Source of the DNA: Desmospora activa DSM 45169 | GTDB lineage: Bacteria; Bacillota; Bacilli; Thermoactinomycetales; DSM-45169 | Assembly (NCBI RefSeq): GCF_003046315.1 | Contig: NZ_PZZP01000001.1 | Span: 2,690,542-2,754,541 of the forward strand | DNA: 64,000 nucleotides | Direction: 5' to 3' | Shown: one piece after another, positions 8,447 through 16,025 of the stretch | Layout of the letters: every line of letters begins with the position of its first letter | Numbering within the stretch: position 1 is the first letter of the stretch | Position numbers and translations under genes: made by a program | Notes under the pieces: model-generated | Told to the model about the DNA's origin: nothing | Databases searched by the model: none | What the model saw: only the letters and a program-made list of their open reading frames with translations

Positions 8447-9064
8447 TTACTTTTTAGTATCCAAATAGCGTTTATTTACTTCATCCCAGTTAACGACATT
8501 CCAGAAAGCTTTAATGTAATCGGGACGTTTGTTTTGGTATTTCAGGTAGTATGCATGCTCCCACACATCCAGCCCCAAAATTGGCGTGTGGCCGTCCATC
8601 AACGGGCTATCCTGGTTTAGAGTGTTGATCACCGCCAGGTTCCCATCGTTTTTCACCACCAACCAAGCCCAGCCGCTGCCGAAGCGATTGACGGCTGCAT
8701 TGGCAAACTCCTCTTGAAACTTGTCAAAGCCGCCAAATGTTTCGTTGATAGCAGTTCCCACTTCACCGGTTGGCTCACCGCCACCGTCTGGGCTCAAAAT
8801 TTGCCAGAAGAGCGTGTGGTTCACATGGCCGCCGCCATTGTTTTGGACTGCACCACGAATGGCATCCGGCACTTGGTCGATATTGGCGATCAATTCATCC
8901 ACGGATAGGCTTGCAAGTTGTGCATGCCCTTCCAATGCAGCATTCAGCTTATCCACATAGGTTTGATGATGGCGTCCATGATGGATCTCCATCGTTTGCG
9001 CGTCAATGTGGGGTTCCAGTGCATCAGGGGGATAAGGCAGTGCAGGCAATTCATGTTTAGCCAT
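8447..9064 (-). CDS. sodA: Manganese superoxide dismutase
   Basis: It converts superoxide to hydrogen peroxide and oxygen in the cytosol. The 205-residue protein has all four metal ligands: His in [11 protein letters not shown], His in [11 protein letters not shown], and Asp and His in [12 protein letters not shown]. The Gln in NTLNQDSPL at the second-sphere position favours manganese over iron. The start at 9064 ([12 protein letters not shown]) is the conserved one, with AGGAGGG eight bases upstream. The open frame reaches 9127 but those codons are not conserved. Monocistronic. Confidence 0.95.
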   Translation of the reverse strand: MAKHELPALPYPPDALEPHIDAQTMEIHHGRHHQTYVDKLNAALEGHAQLASLSVDELIANIDQVPDAIRGAVQNNGGGHVNHTLFWQILSPDGGGEPTGEVGTAINETFGGFDKFQEEFANAAVNRFGSGWAWLVVKNDGNLAVINTLNQDSPLMDGHTPILGLDVWEHAYYLKYQNKRPDYIKAFWNVVNWDEVNKRYLDTKK

Positions 9065-9187
9065 ACGAAAAACCCTCCTGTATGTAGGTTTAAAAATTTC
9101 CTCCCCTAAATGTGGAGAGGAGTCCATTAAGGGATATTCCCGTTTATATTATGCTAAAAACCTATGGGAATATCAATATTCTCGTTT

Positions 9188-10390
9188 TCACCCCTGAACG
9201 GAATCAGATGTCGCTTCTTGTTGTTTCTCTTCTTCTTCCCGGCGTTGGATCCATTCTTGCAGAAGTTCAGTCAATTGGGTTACATCATCCAAGATATAAT
9301 CCGCCTGTAACTCCTCAAATTTAGCACGTGCTTTTTGTCCGGAGGGTCCGGTTAGTGTCGCTGCGAACTGACAACCCATCCGGCGTGCCGCCAATAGGTC
9401 CGCCACCGAATCCCCCACAATCAGGATTTGATCGCCTTGCGGTAACGGCAAACGGGCACCCACACTTCTGGCATCCGGTTTATTCCGCCCCAAATACGCT
9501 TTTACATAGGTAAAGGGATGGGGTTTTCCCAGGGGAGCTTCCTCGGTATACAGCTCCTCCGCTTGCCGGACGTCCGAGGCGGTCACAATTCGATTTGCAT
9601 CAAAGGCATCCCACAGTTGCAATGCTTCCAATGGTACCCGTGTTTCCAGTGCAGGCCGCCCGGTACCGATTCCTAGGCTGATCCCTTCATTTGCCAAAGC
9701 ATCCAAGGTGGCTCGAATTGTCTCCGGTTCTGCCAGAGGGATTTCCTGTTGTAAAAATCCCGTTTTTTCCGGATAGAAGCTTCGCTTTTTCTCATGTTGC
9801 TCAAACTGATCATGTCCTAGATACCATTCTTGATAAACATCCCGCCCCAGTTTCCACAGGGAACCGCCATGGGTAAACACATCTGTCTCCTTACCGGACC
9901 AGTCTGCCACCAGTAGGGATAATCTTTCCAACAGTTTAACTTCCCCGCTCTCTTCCGCATCCAGAGCGTCGCGCACCTCATGAAAATGGGGTTGAAATTC
10001 GATTTTTGCCCGTTGGGTCTCTTCCCCAATCTGTTGCAGTGCTAAACGACCGATCGGACGAGCCAAGATCTCTTCCACAAAATCAGGGTTCGTCTGATGA
10101 AGTTGTTGTAGTAACCGCTGCAATTGAAAACCGAATAACAGCGCCACCATATCCCAATTGGAATTAACCCCGATTGATTTGAGCCATTCCAGTACCCTCT
10201 CATCATCCAATACCGCTCGCCGTATTTCCTCGATGGTTTCTTCTGCGGGAGCGGGATGGAAGGAACCGCCGGACAGACCCAGGCTATACTCACTATACAA
10301 TAATTCCCACACACTGAGACAGGTGGAATCAAAGCAGCGTTTCTCGCTTAACAACACGCCATCCACATCAAATAAAACAACCTGAACCAT
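9188..10390 (-). CDS. HAD-superfamily hydrolase with large cap region
   Basis: The 400-residue protein starts with the HAD nucleophile motif VLFDVDGVLL. It continues with a Thr/Ser motif region (LGIGTGRP), a Lys in GKPHPF and the metal-binding motif ILIVGDSVADLLAARRMG. These are the four hallmarks of phosphoglycolate phosphatase-like HAD enzymes. Between motifs I and II lie about 240 residues, much longer than the usual cap of some 80-100, rich in charged helices. The C-terminus ends in an EEEEKQQE tract. The substrate is unknown. Start ATG with GGGAGGA upstream. Confidence 0.8.
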   Translation of the reverse strand: MVQVVLFDVDGVLLSEKRCFDSTCLSVWELLYSEYSLGLSGGSFHPAPAEETIEEIRRAVLDDERVLEWLKSIGVNSNWDMVALLFGFQLQRLLQQLHQTNPDFVEEILARPIGRLALQQIGEETQRAKIEFQPHFHEVRDALDAEESGEVKLLERLSLLVADWSGKETDVFTHGGSLWKLGRDVYQEWYLGHDQFEQHEKKRSFYPEKTGFLQQEIPLAEPETIRATLDALANEGISLGIGTGRPALETRVPLEALQLWDAFDANRIVTASDVRQAEELYTEEAPLGKPHPFTYVKAYLGRNKPDARSVGARLPLPQGDQILIVGDSVADLLAARRMGCQFAATLTGPSGQKARAKFEELQADYILDDVTQLTELLQEWIQRREEEEKQQEATSDSVQG

Positions 10391-10472
10391 CTGCCATCCT
10401 CCCTTTCCAATAAAAATCTTTCAACTCTCCATGGTTAATACTTTACCAGAGTACGTACTGAAAGCCCAACAC

Positions 10473-10508
10473 AAAAAGGACGGCCCTCCTGACCGGAGCC
10501 TGTCCTTC
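10473..10508 (-). terminator. Terminator after the 10541-11110 gene
   Basis: On the minus strand AAGGAC-AGGCTCC pairs with GGAGGGCC-GTCCTT and is followed by a T-run. Confidence 0.75.
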
Positions 10509-10540
10509 TTATCGTATCCTTTGTTATCGCAACTTTCGCC

Positions 10541-11110
10541 CTATGGTGCGCTTTTACCCAATCGTTTCATCAAATCCGCCCAATCCCCTTTCCACCCTTC
10601 TTCCCAAGCTAGTTTAGCTAGGTAGAGGGCTTCGCCGGTCTTCCCTTTTTCTTGCAAAATTTGGATCAAATTTTGATATCCGATGTGCTCTGGCATATGG
10701 GGATGGAAGGGATCGTTTTCAAATGCCCGTTTTGCGACAGGGGCATATTGAATCTGAACTTGGCAGTATTCAATCGTCTGATCCAAGGCGTAAGGATCGT
10801 CATGACGGAAACTGTCATATTTACGAATCTGCTCGGTAAAGTGATCATGCAGGCAGATAAAACGCTGTGATTTCAAATGCTGAATCATTCTCAGGTCGGA
10901 ACTGGTCTGAAGTGATTTTTCGTATTCCGCTCTCGCATTTTGGTATATATCGGCTTCTTGCGCCGTCAGACACATTTCAAGCGTACATTTGCGATCTTCA
11001 TATTTCAGCTTGGCCACATAAGGCTGGAGATGGGGGTACTCTACATCTTCCCAGGCCCGCTTCACAATATATTCAAGTTTTTTTTCCGGGGACTTGGGCG
11101 TTTTTAACAT
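10541..11110 (-). CDS. Uncharacterised cytosolic helical protein
   Basis: I do not recognise a named family in this 189-residue protein. It has no signal peptide or membrane segment. It is rich in charged residues and aromatic His/Tyr pairs (YDSFRHDDPYALDQTIEY), and the C-terminal part resembles one or two TPR-like helices (GYQNLIQILQEKGKTGEALYLAKLAWEEGW). A role as a small helical adaptor is possible but not shown. The ATG at 11110 has GAGGGGG upstream. The open frame extends to 11197 without a ribosome binding site. It lies downstream of the PAS/PP2C gene on the same strand but is separated from it by a terminator-like hairpin. Confidence 0.7.
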   Translation of the reverse strand: MLKTPKSPEKKLEYIVKRAWEDVEYPHLQPYVAKLKYEDRKCTLEMCLTAQEADIYQNARAEYEKSLQTSSDLRMIQHLKSQRFICLHDHFTEQIRKYDSFRHDDPYALDQTIEYCQVQIQYAPVAKRAFENDPFHPHMPEHIGYQNLIQILQEKGKTGEALYLAKLAWEEGWKGDWADLMKRLGKSAP

Positions 11111-11179
11111 AGACGAACCCCCCTCAGGCGAAAAGAAAGTAACTACATGGATTTTTTCCCTTCCGCCTGCTGGAGATAA

Positions 11180-11215
11180 ACCCGGCTCCCAATCCAAATC
11201 CTCCGGGAGCCGCTG
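11180..11215 (-). terminator. Terminator after the PAS/PP2C gene
   Basis: On the minus strand GGCTCCC pairs with GGGAGCC across a 14-base loop, followed by GGGTTT. The T-run is short, so confidence is moderate. Confidence 0.5.
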
Positions 11216-11221
11216 CCTCTT

Positions 11222-12277
11222 TCACTTGATGTGAAGGCACAATGCTGATATATCATCCCGTCGATTCGGATCATGAGAGAGCTCGCGCAGCCAACCCACC
11301 GTCGAATCGAAATCGGCAGGCCAATCCTCCAGCGGGGAGGGCATGAGCTCATGCAGTCCATCACTAAAGAAATAAAAGGAATCCCCTGATTGGAACGAAA
11401 TTTCATTTTGTTGGAATGAGGTTCCTTCAAAAATGCCGAGAAACATACCCGGCACACTAACAATGCCCTCTATGTCGGGAGTGGAAGCAAGAAAATAATT
11501 GACGCCTCCCGCTGCATACGACAATGTTTGTCTTTGAAAATCCAGTTCAAAAGCAATCCCGGCAATAAAATACTCCGCCGCCAGGTACGGCAGGCTGGCA
11601 TCATTTACCCACGCCAACTTCTCTGCAACCGAGAGGGGTTTTTTGGATACTTGCTCAAACAAAACCCGAAGTGCTGACGATTGCAGTGCTGTCGCCACCC
11701 CGTGTCCCATAATGTCAAACAGATACCCCGACAGCTTTTCCCCCTCAGTGTCCCATTGATAGTCATAACTATCTCCGCTGATAAACTGATAAGGTTTATA
11801 GAGCGTATCGATGCGAACGAAGTCGTTATCCAACGGTGCCGGCAACATCGTCTTCTGCACTTTGGCGGCCAACGCCATCTCACGTTTGGCCTGAATCCGC
11901 GCCGTTACATCGGATTGCATCGCAATAAAGTGAACAAGGTTTCCTTTTTCATCCCAAACGGGGTTTACCTTTAATTCGTTCCAAAACAATGTACCGTTTT
12001 TGCGTTGATTTAGAAGAACCACCTTGACAGGTTCTCGCTTTTGCACAGAAAACCGAATTTGCTCAATCGCATCCGGATCGGTGTTTTCACTTTGCAGGAA
12101 GCGTCCGTTTCGCCCAATCGCCTCGTCCGCCGTATAACCCGTCAACGTGGTAAAAGCAGGATTAACATACACAATGGGGTTATCCGGCAGTCTTGGATCG
12201 GTGATACATACACCCACAGACAGATTGTCGATGGCGGCGGCAAATTGTTTTTCCAACAGGAGTTCCAATCCCGACAC
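11222..12277 (-). CDS. LOV-like PAS domain fused to SpoIIE/RsbU-type PP2C phosphatase
   Basis: Residues 10-125 form a PAS domain that closely follows the LOV photoreceptor pattern: NPAFTTLTGY, GRNGRFLQ, LLNQRKNGTLFWNEL, and a DVT end. The flavin-binding cysteine of GRNCRFLQ is Gly58 here (codon GGA, 12104-12106), so the classical photoadduct cannot form. Residues 150-351 are a PP2C/SpoIIE phosphatase with SGDSYDY, FDIMGHGVATAL, DGLHE and RRDDISAL, with the metal-binding aspartates present. Such proteins usually dephosphorylate an anti-anti-sigma partner in sigma-B-like pathways. No STAS or anti-sigma gene is adjacent. GTG at 12277 lies almost on its GGGGAG. A TTG at 12268 has better spacing. 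Confidence 0.85.
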   Translation of the reverse strand: MSGLELLLEKQFAAAIDNLSVGVCITDPRLPDNPIVYVNPAFTTLTGYTADEAIGRNGRFLQSENTDPDAIEQIRFSVQKREPVKVVLLNQRKNGTLFWNELKVNPVWDEKGNLVHFIAMQSDVTARIQAKREMALAAKVQKTMLPAPLDNDFVRIDTLYKPYQFISGDSYDYQWDTEGEKLSGYLFDIMGHGVATALQSSALRVLFEQVSKKPLSVAEKLAWVNDASLPYLAAEYFIAGIAFELDFQRQTLSYAAGGVNYFLASTPDIEGIVSVPGMFLGIFEGTSFQQNEISFQSGDSFYFFSDGLHELMPSPLEDWPADFDSTVGWLRELSHDPNRRDDISALCLHIK

Positions 12278-12371
12278 CTCTCCCCAGACCGATCATCAGC
12301 AAAATAGCTGGAAGATCGTCCTCCTGTGTTGGCTACAGGGATACATTCACGATCCCTGGCTGTTTTTAATG

Positions 12372-12394
12372 GATGAAAGAAGACCCAGGGTATT
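12372..12394 (-). terminator. Terminator-like hairpin in the PAS/PP2C leader
   Basis: On the minus strand GACCCAGG pairs with CCTGGGTC across a six-base loop, followed by TTCTTTC. It lies about 95 bases upstream of the phosphatase start and about 270 bases downstream of a promoter, so it could act as an attenuator. Confidence 0.6.
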
Positions 12395-12662
12395 GCCTGG
12401 GTCGGTTCGGTCGGTAGCATTTCGTTCACTGTAACAGAACGAAAAATCGTGGTGCCGCTCCATCGATAATCACACCAAAGAAAGAGCAGCCAATCATTGT
12501 AACCGCAATTCGTCCAATACTCACCCTTCTCACTCTTATCATACCACAGATACACAAAAGTGGGAGGAAAAATTAAGGCCGATGGAGTAGTTACAAAGCT
12601 GAAAACAAAGTGATTGGACATCTCTCTACTTCCTTTGCAGGGTAGCCAGAAAAAATCGACTT

Positions 12663-12689
12663 ATTATATAATTAGCGGATGGGTGTCAA
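12663..12689 (-). promoter_or_regulatory. Promoter of the PAS/PP2C leader transcript
   Basis: TTGACA (12684-12689) and a perfect TATAAT (12663-12668) lie 15 bases apart on the minus strand. The spacing is shorter than optimal but both hexamers are consensus. Confidence 0.6.
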
Positions 12690-12840
12690 GACGTTAGTAG
12701 TAAACATTACAACAGATCGAAGGCGAATGCATTGTGACGTTAGACGTAAAACCGATGGTTTTTCATCCGACAACCGATGGCTCAATCCATCGGTTGATTG
12801 ATTCTCATTTTTTGGCCTTAAAAAGAAGGAGAAACGACGG

Positions 12841-12909
12841 ATGCTAGTCGAATCTGGAAAACCAAGGAATTCCGGAACAGAAAGGGGCCACGTGCACCAT
12901 GACGTTTAA
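12841..12909 (+). CDS. Short upstream ORF overlapping the 12899 gene
   Basis: A 22-codon frame begins with ATG nine bases after AAGGAG, a better ribosome binding site than that of the following gene. Its stop TAA lies at 12907-12909, inside the first codons of the 12899 gene, giving an 11-base overlap. The peptide (MLVESGKPRNSGTERGHVHH and two further residues) matches nothing I know. The overlap suggests translational coupling. It may be a leader peptide rather than a functional protein. Confidence 0.4.
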   Translation: MLVESGKPRNSGTERGHVHHDV

Positions 12910-13741
12910 CGATCAGGGGGAGCAAAATTCCCATCAACCGGAGACTCTTATTCCCTTGAAAGAAGCGGCGCGGATTCTTCGCATCTCTGAAGAGGAAGTA
13001 CGGATATTAGTATCGGAACATCGTTTGTCAGCCTTTGAAAAAGAAGATGGTAAGCTCTGGTTTTCAGAAGAAGCGATCGCCCGAATTCTCAACAGTGATG
13101 AAAGCCGTACAACCACGCACAACCTAACTGTTTTGGAGACCGGAGAGCGGGAGCATAGCGAACAAGAAGCTCGGGACAGTGCCGGATCGTGGAAAAATGC
13201 CTTTGCAAAAATCACGGCTCAATTTCGCGCATTGAGACAAAAAAAGCCTTTATCCAATCTAAAATGGAGAGAATGGATGGAGCGATTTTTTAAAGTGGTG
13301 GAAAAAAAGAAACAAAAAGAGGTGAAAGTGGAACAAGAACAGCGACAAGTAAGCGTAAAGCTAGGGTTTATGACTGGACAGAACGAATTGTACTGTGACT
13401 TCTGTGAAGTGCATGACCGCTTTTACCCCGGGGCGATCTTTGCTGATATCTATGTGGATGGTGCACTCAAATGGATGATGTGTCCCAATTGCCTTCAATA
13501 TTGTCGCGATCATGCCAATGGTTCTATAGAGTCCAACATACGCGCCCGCTTCAACCAACTGGCATTCCGGCTGGAACGAGAAGCCCGTCGCGCCCGCAAC
13601 TTGGCGACATCCGAGGATTTCCGCGCTCCCAGCATGCATGAATGGGAAGCATGGGAAAACGCTTCATTTGCGATGCAGGAAGTCGCATCTACATACTGGC
13701 AGGAACCTCCTTCACCGGAGCAGGAATATCGAGAGCGTTAA
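12899..13741 (+). CDS. Uncharacterised HTH protein with Cys-cluster C-terminal domain
   Basis: Residues 15-65 resemble an excisionase/MerR-like helix-turn-helix (LIPLKEAARILRISEEEVRI, then KLWFSEEAIARIL). A basic coiled-coil-prone linker follows (about 110-155). The C-terminal half holds a cysteine/histidine cluster (CDFCEVHDRFYPG ... MMCPNCLQYCRDH) that looks like a treble-clef or zinc-ribbon site with four or more Cys. Together this suggests a DNA-binding or adaptor protein, but I cannot name a family. The ATG at 12899 has AAAGGGG about 11 bases away, so translation may depend on the overlapping short ORF at 12841. Confidence 0.75.
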   Translation: MTFNDQGEQNSHQPETLIPLKEAARILRISEEEVRILVSEHRLSAFEKEDGKLWFSEEAIARILNSDESRTTTHNLTVLETGEREHSEQEARDSAGSWKNAFAKITAQFRALRQKKPLSNLKWREWMERFFKVVEKKKQKEVKVEQEQRQVSVKLGFMTGQNELYCDFCEVHDRFYPGAIFADIYVDGALKWMMCPNCLQYCRDHANGSIESNIRARFNQLAFRLEREARRARNLATSEDFRAPSMHEWEAWENASFAMQEVASTYWQEPPSPEQEYRER

Positions 13742-13778
13742 ACCAGAGTCTCCATATCGATCCATAGGAAAAGAGAAT

Positions 13779-13812
13779 GTGCCCTCCTCCTTTTAAAAAG
13801 GGAGAAGGGCAC
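13779..13812. terminator. Bidirectional terminator between convergent genes
   Basis: TGTGCCCTCCTCC pairs imperfectly with GGAGAAGGGCACA across an A/T-rich loop. T-rich sequence follows on the minus strand and an A/T tract on the plus strand. Confidence 0.7.
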
Positions 13813-13826
13813 AGCTAAAATTGCGA

Positions 13827-14483
13827 TCATGAATCGGATTTGTCCTTATTAATCAAGTATAATCCCCATTCCCGCTTTGCAATCACCTCTCCCGCTTCTG
13901 CGGCTTGCCGTAACCATTTTTCTCCTTCTTCTATATTTTGCACCAACCCTTGTCCTTTTAACAATCGATAGCCTAGTATCCGCATGGCTGGTGGATAATG
14001 AGTTTGCGCTGATTTTCGTATCCACTTTTCCCCTTCCGCTGCATCTTGCCTCAACCCTTTCCCCACTAGAAGGCGATAACCCAGTTCCGTCATCGACCAA
14101 CCATCGCCCGTTTCAGCACCTCTTCGTAACCACCTTTCTCCTTCCACTAAATTCTGCTCTACTTTCTCACCGTTTAAAAAGAGAATTGCCAACTCACCCA
14201 TCGCCACAGCATCTCCAAGTTCAGCAGCTTCTCGTAACCATCTCATTCCTTCGGATACATTCATTTTTACCTTTTTTTCACTAAAGTCGATCACTTCACC
14301 ATATTGCTCAATCGATTGATCTGTCTTTTCATCTTGTGACGATTGAACCTGTTCGTCTCCATCCATCTTTTCTTTTTTTTCGCTAAGATCAACCACTTCA
14401 GCATTTTGCTCTGTCAATTGATCCGTCTTTTCACCATGATCCAATCGATATTCCTCCTCGAATGATAGATTGACAAATGGCAA
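13827..14483 (-). CDS. Sel1-repeat protein with duplicated N-terminal tract
   Basis: Residues 74-215 contain four Sel1-like repeats of about 36 residues (pattern EGERWLRRGAETGDGWSMTELGYRLL), which form alpha-solenoids used in protein-protein interaction. The N-terminal 70 residues contain two similar segments: EKTDQLTEQNAEVVDLSEKK and EKTDQSIEQYGEVIDFSEKK. These are charged and probably disordered. No signal peptide is visible, so the protein is likely cytosolic. The start is a TTG with AGGAA about six bases upstream. The partner is unknown. Confidence 0.75.
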   Translation of the reverse strand: MPFVNLSFEEEYRLDHGEKTDQLTEQNAEVVDLSEKKEKMDGDEQVQSSQDEKTDQSIEQYGEVIDFSEKKVKMNVSEGMRWLREAAELGDAVAMGELAILFLNGEKVEQNLVEGERWLRRGAETGDGWSMTELGYRLLVGKGLRQDAAEGEKWIRKSAQTHYPPAMRILGYRLLKGQGLVQNIEEGEKWLRQAAEAGEVIAKREWGLYLINKDKSDS

Positions 14484-14565
14484 AACAATTCCTAGACATT
14501 CCTTTAAGACAATTATATTCTATGAAGATCGCTTCTCCAACCAAAGGATTCACTTTTTCTCGCAA

Positions 14566-14591
14566 ATAAAAAGCACCCATTCGCTGGGTGC
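14566..14591 (-). terminator. Terminator after the 14601-14951 gene
   Basis: On the minus strand GCACCCA pairs with TGGGTGC around a five-base loop, followed by five T residues. Confidence 0.85.
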
Positions 14592-14600
14592 ATCGTTATC

Positions 14601-14951
14601 CTACGACATCCATTTCGCTGTTAGACCAAACGTATCCTCGTTCACCGTTTTCCCCGTCTCTACCGATCTTCCATCCAACAGCAGATCGCAGTGTAGAAAT
14701 ATCGTCTTTTCCTTAAGCGCAAGATGGCTTTCCCGCCACAACAAATAGAGATGACACTGATGCCCCTCCAATCGGAACGGAATCCAATGAAAACGGTTTT
14801 CCGTATCCCCGCCGGAAGCAAAGCCGGGAGGGTAGAGTCGATGTAACCGATCATTGATCCGCAGTATCCGAAATCCCCAACGCTCTTCCACTTGAATACG
14901 GTACACATCTCCCTCTAAAGGGATGTACCAACACTTATTCACCTCGGCCAT
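14601..14951 (-). CDS. Small beta-rich protein, faintly FAIM1-like
   Basis: The 116-residue protein lacks membrane segments and alternates hydrophobic residues as in a beta-sandwich. The opening CWYIPLEGDVYRIQVEE, the central FRLEGHQCHLYLLW and the closing LHCDLLLDGRSVETG recall the layout of FAIM1-type domains (W-x-x-P-L start, GHx, VDG). The resemblance is by eye only. It lies downstream of pilMNO on the same strand with a gap of about 170 bases, so a shared transcript is possible. ATG at 14951 with AGGTGAT upstream. A GTG one codon earlier is possible. Confidence 0.65.
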   Translation of the reverse strand: MAEVNKCWYIPLEGDVYRIQVEERWGFRILRINDRLHRLYPPGFASGGDTENRFHWIPFRLEGHQCHLYLLWRESHLALKEKTIFLHCDLLLDGRSVETGKTVNEDTFGLTAKWMS

Positions 14952-15122
14952 CACTGCCGATCACCTGTCCTCTCCAGTCTTGATCGATCGGGCAAACACG
15001 GCCCGTTTCTCTCTTTTGTTCAACGTCTTTTTATCAAGGTCAAGCCTTTTGGAAAAGGCCGTACCAAATTGGCACGGCAAAACTGACGATGACTCGATTC
15101 CACACACCTAAAAAAGAGGGAT

Positions 15123-16025
15123 TTAGGGAAGCGTTATCTCAGCTTCGCGATCTTCGCCGTCCCGCTTCTCTTTCTCATCCGTTTCCATTTCTCCGTTTTG
15201 CAGTGGCGGCAGCGGGGACAATTCGGCTAGTCCAGCCAATCTGGGATCTTGATAGCTAAACCATGCAAATCGAATCCGAAGTCTCCCCCGTTCTCCGTTT
15301 CCTTCTTCAAAATCCCATCCTTGCACAGCCACTAGACGTTCCAGCTGCTCCAGTTCATACAGTAGCGACTCCATCTCCTGTTGAGAAGCTTCAACATAGA
15401 GATCGGCCCACAAGGGTTTGATAGAGGAGTCTTTAGGCAGAGTCGGTACCAGATCTTGTTGCTCGATCGATCTGGGATGCGCCGCTGAACTTTCTGCTGT
15501 GGGGGCGGTTTCTTCCTCCGTTACTTCTTCCTCCACTGCATCCGGCTTCATCGTTTCATCCAAATCCCTTGTCTCTTCCTCTTCCACACTATCCTGTTCG
15601 TCTTCATCGACCGCTGTCTGCGGCGAGGTTTCAGTAGGCCACTCCAGCAGAGTCAGCTTGGACGGATCCGATTCGGTCCGCAATTCCACCCAATTCCCAC
15701 CGGAACGATTCACCGCCGCATGGATCTCAGCCAACAGACGTGCCGGTTGCGGCTGTAACGGAATCTGTTGTTGCATCAGCATCAGTTCGTCCTCATCCGG
15801 CGCCGACGGCTGTTCCTCCTCTGCTGCCAAGACCTCCTGATGGTCAGATAAATAACCTTCCGCTTGCACACGTTGATTTTCCAGTCGCTTTAGATTAAGA
15901 TCAGTCGGATACAAAAAGGCAAGGGACGTCAACCCAATGGCGAGACTTCCTCCCAACCAGATCCAGAAGAGAGTTTTGCCCGATTTCCACCAGCCCCAGG
16001 GGCGTCGGCGCGGTTTACGATCCAT
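15123..16025 (-). CDS. PilO-like type IV pilus inner-membrane protein
   Basis: This 300-residue protein has one transmembrane helix near the N-terminus (ILWIWLGGSLAIGLTSLAFL-like segment, residues 20-40) and a coiled-coil region. A very acidic insert rich in Glu/Asp (about 135-185) separates it from a C-terminal ferredoxin-like domain. In type IV pili PilO pairs with PilN to align the assembly machine. Sequence identity to model PilO is not obvious. The call rests on topology and on being third in a pilM-pilN-pilO order. ATG at 16025 with AAGGAGG upstream, overlapping pilN by 11 bases. The acidic insert is unusual. Confidence 0.6.
   Translation of the reverse strand: MDRKPRRRPWGWWKSGKTLFWIWLGGSLAIGLTSLAFLYPTDLNLKRLENQRVQAEGYLSDHQEVLAAEEEQPSAPDEDELMLMQQQIPLQPQPARLLAEIHAAVNRSGGNWVELRTESDPSKLTLLEWPTETSPQTAVDEDEQDSVEEEETRDLDETMKPDAVEEEVTEEETAPTAESSAAHPRSIEQQDLVPTLPKDSSIKPLWADLYVEASQQEMESLLYELEQLERLVAVQGWDFEEGNGERGRLRIRFAWFSYQDPRLAGLAELSPLPPLQNGEMETDEKEKRDGEDREAEITLP

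Larger units (their letters stand above)
12278..12840. other. Long leader/intergenic region between divergent genes
   Basis: On the minus strand a promoter (12663-12689), a ribosome-binding-site-preceded open frame starting at 12621 and a terminator-like hairpin (12372-12394) lie upstream of the PAS/PP2C gene. On the plus strand a repeated hairpin arm (12751-12796) lies upstream of the short ORF at 12841. No conserved protein can be recognised in the frame from 12621, which also runs through the hairpin and into the PAS/PP2C gene. Confidence 0.5.

Noticed and set aside
12142..12621. 159-codon protein on the minus strand overlapping the PAS/PP2C gene
   Set aside because: It runs through a terminator hairpin and 45 codons into another gene, and its sequence shows no family likeness. 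Only its start signals are of interest and are reported as a leader.
15418..15840. 140-codon Ser-rich ORF on the plus strand
   Set aside because: It is the antisense shadow of the acidic Glu-rich insert of the PilO-like gene.
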